The notes beneath the pieces are model-generated. The model worked only from the letters and a program-made list of their open reading frames with translations. It did no database searches and was not told the DNA's origin. Both the position numbers and the translations under genes were made by a program. From Emticicia aquatica (GTDB lineage: Bacteria > Bacteroidota > Bacteroidia > Cytophagales > Spirosomataceae), in the NCBI RefSeq assembly GCF_923079645.1, contig NZ_CAKLPY010000008.1, positions 1 to 64,000 on the forward strand: a stretch of 64,000 nt of DNA. Reading direction: 5' to 3'. Below are positions 18,976 to 27,356 of the stretch, piece by piece (position 1 is the first letter of the stretch; every line of letters begins with the position of its first letter).

Positions 18976-19311
18976 TCAATTTTGGTTCAGCGAATGTGTA
19001 TTTATTTCATCAAAAATAGTCGGTACTCTCCGACGAGAGATTTGAATCACTCGTTTGTTATTCAAAACAAGGTATTTTAACTGATAATTGATACTTTTTA
19101 TATACTCTTTGCAAATTATAAATGACTTACTCGGACGACAAAAATTGGTTTTTGGTAAAATATTTTCAAAACTTTTGAGCGATGCGGCTGCCATTACCTG
19201 TTTTCCAGATGAAAGATATAGAAGTGTATAGTTGCCATGAGCTTCTAAAAATAAAATAGCATTGGTTTCAATACTTTGGTTGCGGGTAATCTTGATGATA
19301 GTTGTGGACAT
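18976..19311 (-). CDS. LytTR-family DNA-binding protein
   Basis: A 111-aa protein made only of a LytTR domain: IKITRNQSIETNAILFLEAH near the start, GNYTLLYLSSGKQVMAAASL, then FCRPSKSFIICKEYIKSI and the closing VIQISRRRVPTIFDEI. These are the standard strand and turn blocks of the family. There is no receiver or membrane part, so any signal must come from elsewhere. It is divergent from the gene cluster that starts at 19566 and could regulate it, but no direct-repeat LytTR site was identified. Confidence 0.85.
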   Translation of the reverse strand: MSTTIIKITRNQSIETNAILFLEAHGNYTLLYLSSGKQVMAAASLKSFENILPKTNFCRPSKSFIICKEYIKSINYQLKYLVLNNKRVIQISRRRVPTIFDEINTHSLNQN

Positions 19312-19565
19312 ATTTATTATAATATTTTATTGTGTTGGACGGAGTCATTCTTGAAATAAAATTACAAAAGAAACTGATAAAAGCATATTTCTAAGTTAAA
19401 AATTTAGTTTTTTACTTAAAAAATAGCCAGATTTATGACAGACTTTTAAAATGCGACATCAAAGTAGTTTAGCAAACAAACCTGTTTTTGTCGATGTGTG
19501 GCTTGGCAAATTTATTTTGGTAGATTTGTGCTTTATTTCAAAATCACTTATCAATTATTAAATTT

Positions 19566-20588
19566 ATGCTTACAAGAGAGTTTTTAGAGAATTTGGTGAA
19601 TAAATATAAAACAATCAATTTGTTCACTAAAAAACTTTATAAAATTGGCCCAACTAGCGTTGAGATTATCTTTTTCGGACTCAAAGATACTGACAATTTT
19701 ACTAAAGCTATTACTCATCTTGAAGTTGAGTTGCTACAAAATATTGACCTTACTATATTTGTTTCGGACGAAATACATGGAAATCTCAAACTTCCTTTAC
19801 CAACTTGGGAGTGGTCAAGTGTTGATGAATATGGCAATATTCCAACCTATGATTTGAGCCTTTTAATGGCAAATTTTATCGAAATGCAAAGTACTTTTTG
19901 TACACTCAATTTTGAAAATAAAATTGCGACCTATTGGACATATGACACGCTTCAACTTCCAGAATGGGAACGGAGTTTTCCTTTTCGTAGTATTTTTCAC
20001 AATTATTGGCAAAAAGACCCTAATTTATTGACGATTCATGCGGGTGCAGTGGGGTTTGGTAATGGAGGGGTTTTGTTGACAGGTAAGGGTGGTTCTGGTA
20101 AATCTACTGCGGCGTTATCTTGTTTAGATAGTAATTTGCTATATGCTGGCGATGATTTGATGTTGATTGATACAAACACTTGCATGATTTATAGCCTTTA
20201 TAATGTTGCTAAATTGGAAGCTCATCAGCTGAAATTATTCCCTCATTTTGAACCGCTTATTTACAACCACAAAGCACTACCTGTTGAAAAAGCTCAATTG
20301 TTTTTGCATGAATATTTTCCTGAAAAAGTGATTTCTATGATGCCACTAAAGGCGATTGTTTTACCAAAATTTTCAGGAGAAACAAATACTACTTGGACCA
20401 GAGCAAGTTCGGCTGAAGCATTAATCGCATTAGCTCCATCGTCAATCGGTGTTTTCCAAGAAAAGGCGAAATATTTAAACAAAATTGCGAAATTATGTAG
20501 ATTGGTGCCTATTTATAAATTAGGAACGGGTACGAATTTGAATCAAATTTCGCTTAGTATTGTAGAAATATTAAACGATATTAATTAA
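19566..20588 (+). CDS. HPr kinase-like P-loop protein
   Basis: A 340-aa protein. The C-terminal half has an HPr kinase/PEP-carboxykinase-type P-loop (LLTGKGGSGKST, about residues 170-182) followed by LLYAGDDLMLID, the usual HprK-like block. The N-terminal half is unassigned. Such stand-alone HprK-like kinases occur beside PqqD-like proteins in peptide-modification and sugar clusters, and a PqqD-like gene lies at 24884. Canonical HPr is not seen nearby, so the substrate is unknown. A TAGATTTG box at 19521-19528 may be its -7 element, but no well-spaced -33 is visible. Confidence 0.8.
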   Translation: MLTREFLENLVNKYKTINLFTKKLYKIGPTSVEIIFFGLKDTDNFTKAITHLEVELLQNIDLTIFVSDEIHGNLKLPLPTWEWSSVDEYGNIPTYDLSLLMANFIEMQSTFCTLNFENKIATYWTYDTLQLPEWERSFPFRSIFHNYWQKDPNLLTIHAGAVGFGNGGVLLTGKGGSGKSTAALSCLDSNLLYAGDDLMLIDTNTCMIYSLYNVAKLEAHQLKLFPHFEPLIYNHKALPVEKAQLFLHEYFPEKVISMMPLKAIVLPKFSGETNTTWTRASSAEALIALAPSSIGVFQEKAKYLNKIAKLCRLVPIYKLGTGTNLNQISLSIVEILNDIN

Positions 20589-21463
20589 TTTTGATTGTGT
20601 GGCATACTCAAAACCTGAGATTTGAAATAATGCGTATATTTTATTGATTCTTCCAGATTCAAATGAATACCATCGTTTGTTTGGTAGCTTGATGTATCAG
20701 ATTGTATAAAATTAATTTTTTCTTTTTTTATAAAATCAGTCATAGCCATTCTAATTGATTTTGCTTTATTCAAGTGAACTAACTTTGGATTCACGGGCAT
20801 TTCAAAAAAATAAACATTAACCCCTTTTGATTTTAAAAATCTGACATAAAATGATAATTCTTCCAACCTTTTGAGTAATGCTAATGAATCAATTTTTTCT
20901 GAATAAACTGCTTCTTCAATTTTAAATTTTTTATCGAATAATAAATCATTTTTATGCTGCTTGCTATATGCTATCATTTGTTGAATTGACATTTTTTTTG
21001 CCTTTCTATCGTTACCAAACAAAAGTTGCATCTCTTTAATGATAATTGGAATTGGATGTTTTTCTATTCTTAATGATGGAATGTTTTTGCTAACAAAAGC
21101 CGCAAAAGGTGAAAATAGTGTATGCTGAAAATCTTTTTTTTCAGGTCTATCAATGTAATTTGTTTCAATAAATACATTCTGCGGAAAATTGTTTTTATAT
21201 TTAATAACCTTTAAACCATCATAAACACCTTGCCCAATTAAAGCAAGATTAAAAAAATGGGATAAACTATCGGTCAAAATTTTGGTAGAAAGCGACGAGC
21301 CAACGATAATATTTTGAAGTGAATCATTATCTAAATACTTCTGAGCCGTCGTTAAGTTTAGTTGCCAATAACTTTGCGTTCCCTCAATGTTTGGAAAAAA
21401 ACTCAAAAATACCGTATAAGAAAAAAATACAACCACAAATACAATTATTATTTTCTTTATCAT
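20585..21463 (-). CDS. SGNH/DltD-like membrane-anchored partner of the acyltransferase
   Basis: A 292-aa protein with one N-terminal membrane helix (IIIVFVVVFFSYTVFLSFFP) and an extracytoplasmic SGNH-hydrolase-like domain. The probable nucleophile Ser lies in IIVGSSLS (about residue 56) and a DxxH-type pair in NDGIHLN near residue 268. Such proteins (AlgX/AlgJ, PatB, DltD) work with an MBOAT protein to move acyl groups onto extracellular polymers. The MBOAT gene lies immediately upstream (4-nt gap, same strand), which makes the pairing firm. The end overlaps the 3' end of the HprK-like gene by 4 bp, so they are convergent. Confidence 0.8.
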   Translation of the reverse strand: MIKKIIIVFVVVFFSYTVFLSFFPNIEGTQSYWQLNLTTAQKYLDNDSLQNIIVGSSLSTKILTDSLSHFFNLALIGQGVYDGLKVIKYKNNFPQNVFIETNYIDRPEKKDFQHTLFSPFAAFVSKNIPSLRIEKHPIPIIIKEMQLLFGNDRKAKKMSIQQMIAYSKQHKNDLLFDKKFKIEEAVYSEKIDSLALLKRLEELSFYVRFLKSKGVNVYFFEMPVNPKLVHLNKAKSIRMAMTDFIKKEKINFIQSDTSSYQTNDGIHLNLEESIKYTHYFKSQVLSMPHNQN

Positions 21464-21467
21464 GGTG

Positions 21468-22874
21468 CTAAAATTGAAAATAAATAAATTCTGCTATTGA
21501 ACCAGCATTGGTTATTATTAAAAATAGCATAAGACCGTAAACATAATAGTCGAATTTTTTAATGTTTATTAACCATTTTTTATCCTTTAATAAATAGACT
21601 TGATGATACAGAAAAACGGGTAATGAATAGAGTAAAATATAGACTATTAAGAGCTTAGTTGCAGGAAACGGCCTATTTTCGGCTAATGTTTTGAAAAAGT
21701 CAATTACGTGAGAAAAATCTGTCAATTTGAATAAAATCCAGGCAAAAGTAACCCATGTAAAAACAAACATTCTTTTGATAATAATCGTGAAAAAATGAGA
21801 ATTTAATTGAATTCTTTCACCCAAAAATCGTTCAATTACCAAAGCTAATCCATGAAAAACTCCCCAAATTGCGTAATTCCACGAAGCACCATGCCACAAA
21901 CCTCCAATAAACATTGTTAGCATTAAGAATAAGTACATTTTCAATTTACCTTTCTTGTTACCTCCCATTGGAATATATAAATATTCCATCAAAAAAGTTG
22001 ACAATGAAATATGCCACCGTTTCCAAAACTCTCTAAAAGAACTTGAAATATATGGGAAGTTGAAGTTTTGCATAAGCTCGTAGCCAAACAGTTTTGCTAA
22101 GCCAATAGCAATTAGTGAGTAACCCGCAAAATCTGCAAATATTTGACAGGAATATCCCAAAACCGTAACTAACAAATCAATTGTTGACCTCGTATAAAAA
22201 AAAGGATAACCCATTCCAAAAGTAAAATCTTTCAGATTATCAGCAACAAACATTTTTAGAAAATAACCAAGTATAAGTTTTTTAAAAGCAGATTGCCAAT
22301 CTATGGTTTGAATTGTTTTCCTTTGAATTTGTGGCAAAAAATCATGGGCTTTTACGATTGGACCAGCTATTAAATGTGGAAAAAAAGAGATAAAGCAATA
22401 AATGTTTTTGGCGTGTGTCCAAAATGAATATGAAATGTATTTTTTTCTATCAAAATACTTTTCTGTGTAAACATCTATTACTAAACTTATTCCCTCGAAA
22501 GTAAAAAATGAAATACCGATTGGTAATGGAATGGTTAGTAAAAATAAACCAATAGAATCGGTCTCATTCAGAAAAGTCTTTGAAATAAGTGGGCTATATT
22601 TAAAAAAAACAAGTACGCCCAGTTCGGCGAGAACTCCAGCGATTGCGATACTTTTTTTATTAAATTTTGAACCATAAGTTATATAATAACTTGTAATGAT
22701 ATTTATTGCTGGAGAGAAAATTAAAAGTAGAATAAGAATAGGTTCGCTGAAAGCATAAAAAATAAAGCTTGCTAAAACCAATATATAGACCTGATAATTA
22801 GCTAAAATAGGCGTATAGTATAAGCCAAACGTAATAATAAGTAAAATGAAAAAAGGAAAACTAGTAAAAAGCAT
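21468..22874 (-). CDS. MBOAT-family O-acyltransferase (AlgI/DltB type)
   Basis: A 468-aa polytopic membrane protein with about ten or more hydrophobic segments. It carries the MBOAT active-site region: conserved FREFWKRWHISLSTF, then GGLWHGASWNYAIWGVFHG, with the histidine thought to be catalytic. Length is usual for AlgI. It passes acyl groups (usually acetyl) across the inner membrane to the SGNH partner encoded next, for O-acylation of an exported polysaccharide. It is divergent from the FkbM/glycosyltransferase run, so the cluster likely makes and decorates one glycan. Confidence 0.92.
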   Translation of the reverse strand: MLFTSFPFFILLIITFGLYYTPILANYQVYILVLASFIFYAFSEPILILLLIFSPAINIITSYYITYGSKFNKKSIAIAGVLAELGVLVFFKYSPLISKTFLNETDSIGLFLLTIPLPIGISFFTFEGISLVIDVYTEKYFDRKKYISYSFWTHAKNIYCFISFFPHLIAGPIVKAHDFLPQIQRKTIQTIDWQSAFKKLILGYFLKMFVADNLKDFTFGMGYPFFYTRSTIDLLVTVLGYSCQIFADFAGYSLIAIGLAKLFGYELMQNFNFPYISSSFREFWKRWHISLSTFLMEYLYIPMGGNKKGKLKMYLFLMLTMFIGGLWHGASWNYAIWGVFHGLALVIERFLGERIQLNSHFFTIIIKRMFVFTWVTFAWILFKLTDFSHVIDFFKTLAENRPFPATKLLIVYILLYSLPVFLYHQVYLLKDKKWLINIKKFDYYVYGLMLFLIITNAGSIAEFIYFQF

Positions 22875-22956
22875 CGTTTTGCTACAAATTAATGTTTAAA
22901 CTGCTCGAAGTTATTGAGAAATTATATAAATATTTGTTTTTAATTTATTTAAAGTT

Positions 22957-23700
22957 ATGATTAAACATTTAGAAGTAGAAGAATTAGCTTTTTTAAAACC
23001 AGAAATATACTACAATCTTACTCGATTTGGCTCTGTTTTGGACGGAGGATACGTTTTGCCATACAACAGTGTGGTTGAAGCTGACTTTCTTTTATCAGGA
23101 GGAGTTTCATTAAATAGCGATTTTGAAAATGCTCTTACAATTATCAATTCCAATTTACAAGTAATTTTGGTTGATGGCCGAATAAGTATTATAAAATTTT
23201 TTATTCTGCGTCCATTTTATAAATTATTGAAAAACATGGACTTTTTTCCGTTTGTACAATCCTATTATTTTTTCAAGATTTACAAAAAATCTACCTTTAT
23301 TAAGAAATATATTGGTTCGTCATTTTCGATAAAAGAGATGCTTGCGTCATTGAATAATGTTGAAGCAGCAAAAACTGGGATTTTAAAATTAGATATTGAA
23401 GGCAGTGAATATGATATTTTGGATGATATTGTTGCCCACAAAGAGAAATTTAATGCAATTATAATGGAGTTTCATTACATTAAAGACAAACTGATTCTTT
23501 TAAAAGAGTTTACCTCAAATCTAAATTTTAAGATTGTAAATGTATCGGTCAATGAGGTTGGTGTTGACGAAAACAGTTTTCCTCATATTTTAGAAATAAC
23601 ATTCTTAAATCCTACCTATAATTTTAATTCTGCTGACTTTGTTGGTCAAAATCGTAATAATATTCAAGGACGAGATTTGTTTTTACTTGATTTTGCTTAA
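22957..23700 (+). CDS. FkbM-like methyltransferase
   Basis: A 247-aa protein. The acidic motif KLDIEGSEYDILDDI (about residues 140-155) followed by FNAIIMEFHYI is the signature of FkbM-family SAM-dependent O-methyltransferases. The normal N-terminal glycine-rich SAM loop is not obvious (LLSGGVSLNSDFE may correspond), so activity is not certain. It starts 82 bp from the divergent MBOAT gene and is followed 21 bp later by the fucosyltransferase-like gene. It probably methylates a sugar of the same glycan. Confidence 0.8.
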   Translation: MIKHLEVEELAFLKPEIYYNLTRFGSVLDGGYVLPYNSVVEADFLLSGGVSLNSDFENALTIINSNLQVILVDGRISIIKFFILRPFYKLLKNMDFFPFVQSYYFFKIYKKSTFIKKYIGSSFSIKEMLASLNNVEAAKTGILKLDIEGSEYDILDDIVAHKEKFNAIIMEFHYIKDKLILLKEFTSNLNFKIVNVSVNEVGVDENSFPHILEITFLNPTYNFNSADFVGQNRNNIQGRDLFLLDFA

Positions 23701-23721
23701 ACGCTAATTTATTTAGAAGTA

Positions 23722-24744
23722 ATGAAAAAAATTGTTCTGTGTATTCCTCGAGGCTGTGGTTTAAATGATATTTTATGCCGAGTTGGATTTTCGCTGGAAT
23801 ATTGCCAAAAATATAACCGAACGCTGATAATTGATACTAGAATTGCTGGATTATGGGATGATTTTTCAAATTATTTTATTAAAAACAATGATGATTTGGA
23901 CATTATTGAACGTGCTGATAACCAAACATTAAAGCAACTCAATTTGCTTAGTTGCTATCCTAACGAAAGGCAAGGGAAAATCGAATTTATCTATTATGAT
24001 TTTTATTGCAATCAAAAAACCAATCACATAAAAAATAGTTTTATCAGGAAAACTACTTTATTTCTTGAATTATTTCGATTATATATTTCAGTACCAAATA
24101 CTTCTATATATCAAAAGCTATTGTTGATTTTCGATTCAATAAAATTTAAAAAAAGTAAAAATATATTAGCTAATAATGACTCTTGTGACGCAGATGTTAT
24201 CCTTCATCACCAAAGTGGTGGCGGAGTAACGTCATTAAATACACTCAAATTTTTCAAATTTACAAAAGATTTAAAAGAGCATCTTCTTGAAAAAATGCAA
24301 GAATGCGGAGATGATTATTTTGCAATTCACGTTCGGAATACAGATTATAAGTCTAATTATAAAGCATATTTTGATACAATTAAGGACATTGTTGCTGGAA
24401 AAAAATTATTGATTTGCAGCGATGATGTTGAAGCCATTAACTACGCAAAATTTTTTTTTGATACAGCTGATGTGTTCTCATTTTCTCATATTGAAAAAAG
24501 AGATGGAAAACCCTTACATAAATCAAGTTGGAATAAAACTCCCGATGAAAAAAAACGTATAAATTATGATATGTTTGTAGATTTAGTGTGTTTAGCGAAT
24601 GCCCAAAAACTTTTTATAATTCCTTTATTAGAAGGTAATTATCTTAGTTTTGAAGTGCCGAAAGGTAGTTTTTCTGGGTTTTCATTATTAGCCAAAGGGC
24701 TTCATGAAAACAAGGATATTTTATCAGCATTACTCAGCGAATGA
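23722..24744 (+). CDS. Fucosyltransferase-like glycosyltransferase (NodZ/GT-B type)
   Basis: A 340-aa soluble protein. The opening IPRGCGLNDILCRVGFSLEY resembles the sugar-nucleotide-binding start of O-FucT/NodZ-like enzymes (GxGNxLxR type). The central FAIHVRNTDYKSNY matches the HxRxxD motif of that superfamily, and LLICSDD near residue 230 is also typical. Exact donor and acceptor cannot be told. It sits between the FkbM-like and PqqD-like genes. A 29-codon frame starts in an ATGA overlap with its stop, but looks like chance. Confidence 0.65.
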   Translation: MKKIVLCIPRGCGLNDILCRVGFSLEYCQKYNRTLIIDTRIAGLWDDFSNYFIKNNDDLDIIERADNQTLKQLNLLSCYPNERQGKIEFIYYDFYCNQKTNHIKNSFIRKTTLFLELFRLYISVPNTSIYQKLLLIFDSIKFKKSKNILANNDSCDADVILHHQSGGGVTSLNTLKFFKFTKDLKEHLLEKMQECGDDYFAIHVRNTDYKSNYKAYFDTIKDIVAGKKLLICSDDVEAINYAKFFFDTADVFSFSHIEKRDGKPLHKSSWNKTPDEKKRINYDMFVDLVCLANAQKLFIIPLLEGNYLSFEVPKGSFSGFSLLAKGLHENKDILSALLSE

Positions 24745-24883
24745 AAATAAATGTTTTTTTTTATAATGCTAATAATACGTTAATGGTAATATTATTTTCA
24801 AGAAAAGTAAAAAAAACAATCGCAATGTAGTTAATTTGTGTTTATAGCATCAATTAAAGAAATACTGAAAAAAGCCAACCATT

Positions 24884-25300
24884 ATGAAAAACTATTCTGT
24901 TGCAACTCTTGGAATTGCATACGAACATTTTGATGACGAAACGGTCATTGTAAATCTACCCAAAGGGCATTATTATAGCTTAGGAAATACAGCACATTTT
25001 ATTTTCCAATTATTTGCAAATGGGTCAAATGCTACACAAATAGCAAATGCTCTTTCTTCAACTTTTGACATTTCAACAGCAGCAGCATTAGAGGTAGCTA
25101 ACGATTTTATTAATCAATTAATTCAGGAAGAATTACTCGTCGAAACAAATACCTTTGTTGAATTTCAAGCTCCTGAAATTGCTGTCAAAAAAACTTTTGA
25201 AGAACCTTTTCTAGAAGTTTTTTCAGATATGAAAGAAATGTTGACGTTAGACCCCGTTCACGATGTAGACCCTAAAAAAGGATGGCCACTAAAGAAATAA
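24884..25300 (+). CDS. PqqD-like (RRE) protein
   Basis: A 138-aa protein whose first 90 residues are PqqD-like: VNLPKGHYYSLGNTAHFIFQ followed by a helical ANDFINQLIQEELLVE. The last 45 residues are an added tail. PqqD folds bind leader peptides of ribosomally made, modified peptides, but PqqD-like proteins are also frequent beside glycosyltransferases and HprK-like kinases in glycan clusters. No radical SAM, PqqA or PqqC gene is present. The 3' end overlaps the first GT2 gene by 19 bp, so they are translationally linked and probably work together. Confidence 0.85.
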   Translation: MKNYSVATLGIAYEHFDDETVIVNLPKGHYYSLGNTAHFIFQLFANGSNATQIANALSSTFDISTAAALEVANDFINQLIQEELLVETNTFVEFQAPEIAVKKTFEEPFLEVFSDMKEMLTLDPVHDVDPKKGWPLKK

Positions 25301-25971
25301 CAACCCCATTGGTTAGCGTCATTATTCCTGTACTAAATGGCGAAAAATTTATTAAAAGAGCCATCGAAAGTGTTTATGCTCAAAACATTACCCCCATTCA
25401 AATAATAGTTATTGATGGTGGCTCAACCGACAATACTTTAAATATCGTATCAAATCTCGGAGATTCGATTGTGGTTGTACATCAACAAGGTAAAGGTTTG
25501 GCAAAAGCCCGAAATCAATCAATGGATTTTGCTGAAGGACAATATTTGGTGTATCTGGATAGTGATGATATTATACCACCACAGAGTTTTGAGCGTATTT
25601 TGAGTACATTTGATGAATTCCCAGAAACGGAGTTTGTTTTTGGAAAAATGCAACATTTTTTTGAACAAGGTGCTTACAAGGCAAGTCTTGATGAAGAATC
25701 ATATCTTACGCCAGTTATGGGGGCAGGTCTTTTTAAAATGTCTGCTGTTAAAAAATTGGGTTATTTTATCGAAGAACTCAACCCTTGTGAAGATATGGAA
25801 TGGCTTCATCGGGCAAAAACTACACTTCATGTAAAAACTCTTGAAGATATTACGCTCTATAAAGGTAGGCACGAAAATAATTTGAGCAGTGCAGGCTCAT
25901 TTGTTTATGAAAGTATGGTTAGAAGTATGAAAACAATTATTGATAGAAAACGTGCATCCAACGCCAATTAG
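25282..25971 (+). CDS. Family 2 glycosyltransferase (1 of 3)
   Basis: A 229-aa GT-A enzyme: SVIIPVLNGEKFIKRAIESV at the start, IVIDGGSTDNT, then the DxD-type YLDSDDIIPP and an NPCEDMEWLHRAK acceptor-side block. There is no membrane segment. It is the first of three consecutive, overlapping GT2 genes that share this layout and probably arose by duplication. It overlaps the PqqD-like gene (19 bp) and the next GT2 gene (32 bp). Confidence 0.92.
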   Translation: MATKEITTPLVSVIIPVLNGEKFIKRAIESVYAQNITPIQIIVIDGGSTDNTLNIVSNLGDSIVVVHQQGKGLAKARNQSMDFAEGQYLVYLDSDDIIPPQSFERILSTFDEFPETEFVFGKMQHFFEQGAYKASLDEESYLTPVMGAGLFKMSAVKKLGYFIEELNPCEDMEWLHRAKTTLHVKTLEDITLYKGRHENNLSSAGSFVYESMVRSMKTIIDRKRASNAN

Positions 25972-26644
25972 TGTGATTATTCCTGCTTTTAATGCAAGTA
26001 ATTATATCAAACGAGCTTTAGATAGTGTTTTTAGCCAATCGGTTCTACCAAAAGAAGTGATTGTAATTGATGATGGATCAACGGATAATACTGCGACAAT
26101 AGTAAAGGCTTATGGAAATGTAGTGTCTTATATTTATCAAACAAATCTAGGTCCATCATCAGCTAGAAATGCAGGAATTAAAGCGGCTAATGAAAATATT
26201 ATTGCTTTTTTAGATGCGGATGATTATTGGCCCAAAAACAAACTTGAAACTCAATTAGCAATATTAGAAAAGGATACTTCTTTGGATGTGGTTTGGGGTC
26301 GAGTAAAAATTGATTATAAACACGAAGGTATAGAAAAATTCACTCGGGAGGGCGTTTCTGATGACTCAGTTTTTATTACTTGCTTAGGAGCCGCATTATT
26401 TCGAAAAAATGTTTTTAATGAAGTTGGTTTATTCAATGAAAATCTAAAAACATGTGAAGATTGGGATTGGTATATTCGAGCAATGGATAAAAAAGTTAGT
26501 ATAAATAAAATTCCAGAAATTGGCCTTTTTTATTGTCGGCATGATGATAATTTGACCAAAGATCTTCAAGATTTAACCAAACAAAGCATTCAATTATTAA
26601 AACTAACTATTAACAGACGACGCCAAAATACTAATCATGAGTAA
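25940..26644 (+). CDS. Family 2 glycosyltransferase (2 of 3)
   Basis: A 234-aa GT-A enzyme with SVIIPAFNASNYIKRALDSV, VIDDGSTDNTATIV, DADDYWPKNK and the late motif CEDWDWYIRA. It starts inside the end of the first GT2 gene and overlaps the third by 8 bp, which indicates one transcript and coupled translation. It probably adds the next sugar in the same chain. Confidence 0.92.
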   Translation: MIENVHPTPISVIIPAFNASNYIKRALDSVFSQSVLPKEVIVIDDGSTDNTATIVKAYGNVVSYIYQTNLGPSSARNAGIKAANENIIAFLDADDYWPKNKLETQLAILEKDTSLDVVWGRVKIDYKHEGIEKFTREGVSDDSVFITCLGAALFRKNVFNEVGLFNENLKTCEDWDWYIRAMDKKVSINKIPEIGLFYCRHDDNLTKDLQDLTKQSIQLLKLTINRRRQNTNHE

Positions 26645-27323
26645 ACTTAATATTTCAGTTATTATACCTGTTTACAATGCTGAACTTTATATTAAAGAAT
26701 GTATTGACTCTGTTTTAAATCAAACGTTACCGCCACAAGAGATAATCGTCATTAATGATGGCTCATCAGATAATAGTTTTTCAATTTTACAAAGTTATGG
26801 CCATAAAATTAATTTGTTTAATCAAGAAAATAAAGGACTCGCCGCCACTCTAAACGCAGGTATCAAATATGCAAAAAATGAATGGATTACTTTTTTAGAT
26901 GCCGATGATTATTGGCATCCGCAAAACTTAGCATGGAAAAACGAATTTTATCAAGCAAACCCCGACACGCTTATTTGTTTTGCATGGCTAAAACAATTTA
27001 TTAGCCCCGAACAATCTGATGAAGTTAAAGCAGGCATTTTTTGTCCAACAGAAGCCGAAAAAGGATGGGTTAAGCCAACGATGATTGTACACCGCTCAAT
27101 TTTTGAAAAAGTTTGTTACTTTAATGAAAGCCTTCGCCTTGGTGATTTTATAGAATGGTTTTCTAAAGTACAAGAACACGGGATTAAGTATGATATCATT
27201 AATAAAGTGGTACTTTATCGTAGATTACACCGCAAAAGTTTATCTAATGATGTCCGTTCTCAAACAGATTTTGTTAAATTATTAAAAGCAAAAATTGACA
27301 GACAACGACTGCAAAATAAATAA
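26637..27323 (+). CDS. Family 2 glycosyltransferase (3 of 3)
   Basis: A 228-aa GT-A enzyme with SVIIPVYNAELYIKECIDSV, VINDGSSDNS, DADDYWHPQN and the late LGDFIEWFSKVQEHG block, in which ED of the other two copies is replaced by GD; this may reflect another acceptor. It overlaps the second GT2 gene by 8 bp and precedes the sugar dehydrogenase-like gene by 33 bp. Confidence 0.92.
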   Translation: MSKLNISVIIPVYNAELYIKECIDSVLNQTLPPQEIIVINDGSSDNSFSILQSYGHKINLFNQENKGLAATLNAGIKYAKNEWITFLDADDYWHPQNLAWKNEFYQANPDTLICFAWLKQFISPEQSDEVKAGIFCPTEAEKGWVKPTMIVHRSIFEKVCYFNESLRLGDFIEWFSKVQEHGIKYDIINKVVLYRRLHRKSLSNDVRSQTDFVKLLKAKIDRQRLQNK

Positions 27324-27356
27324 TCCTACTTAAAATGTTTATTTTTGAACATAAAT

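Noticed and set aside
18726-19019. 97-codon plus-strand frame
   Set aside because: It overlaps the well-supported LytTR gene, has no domain or signal peptide and an unlikely composition.
24741-24830. 29-codon frame overlapping the fucosyltransferase-like stop, considered as a peptide precursor for the PqqD-like protein
   Set aside because: No leader-like helix, no Cys/Gly/Ser-rich core and a 9-T run; most likely chance.
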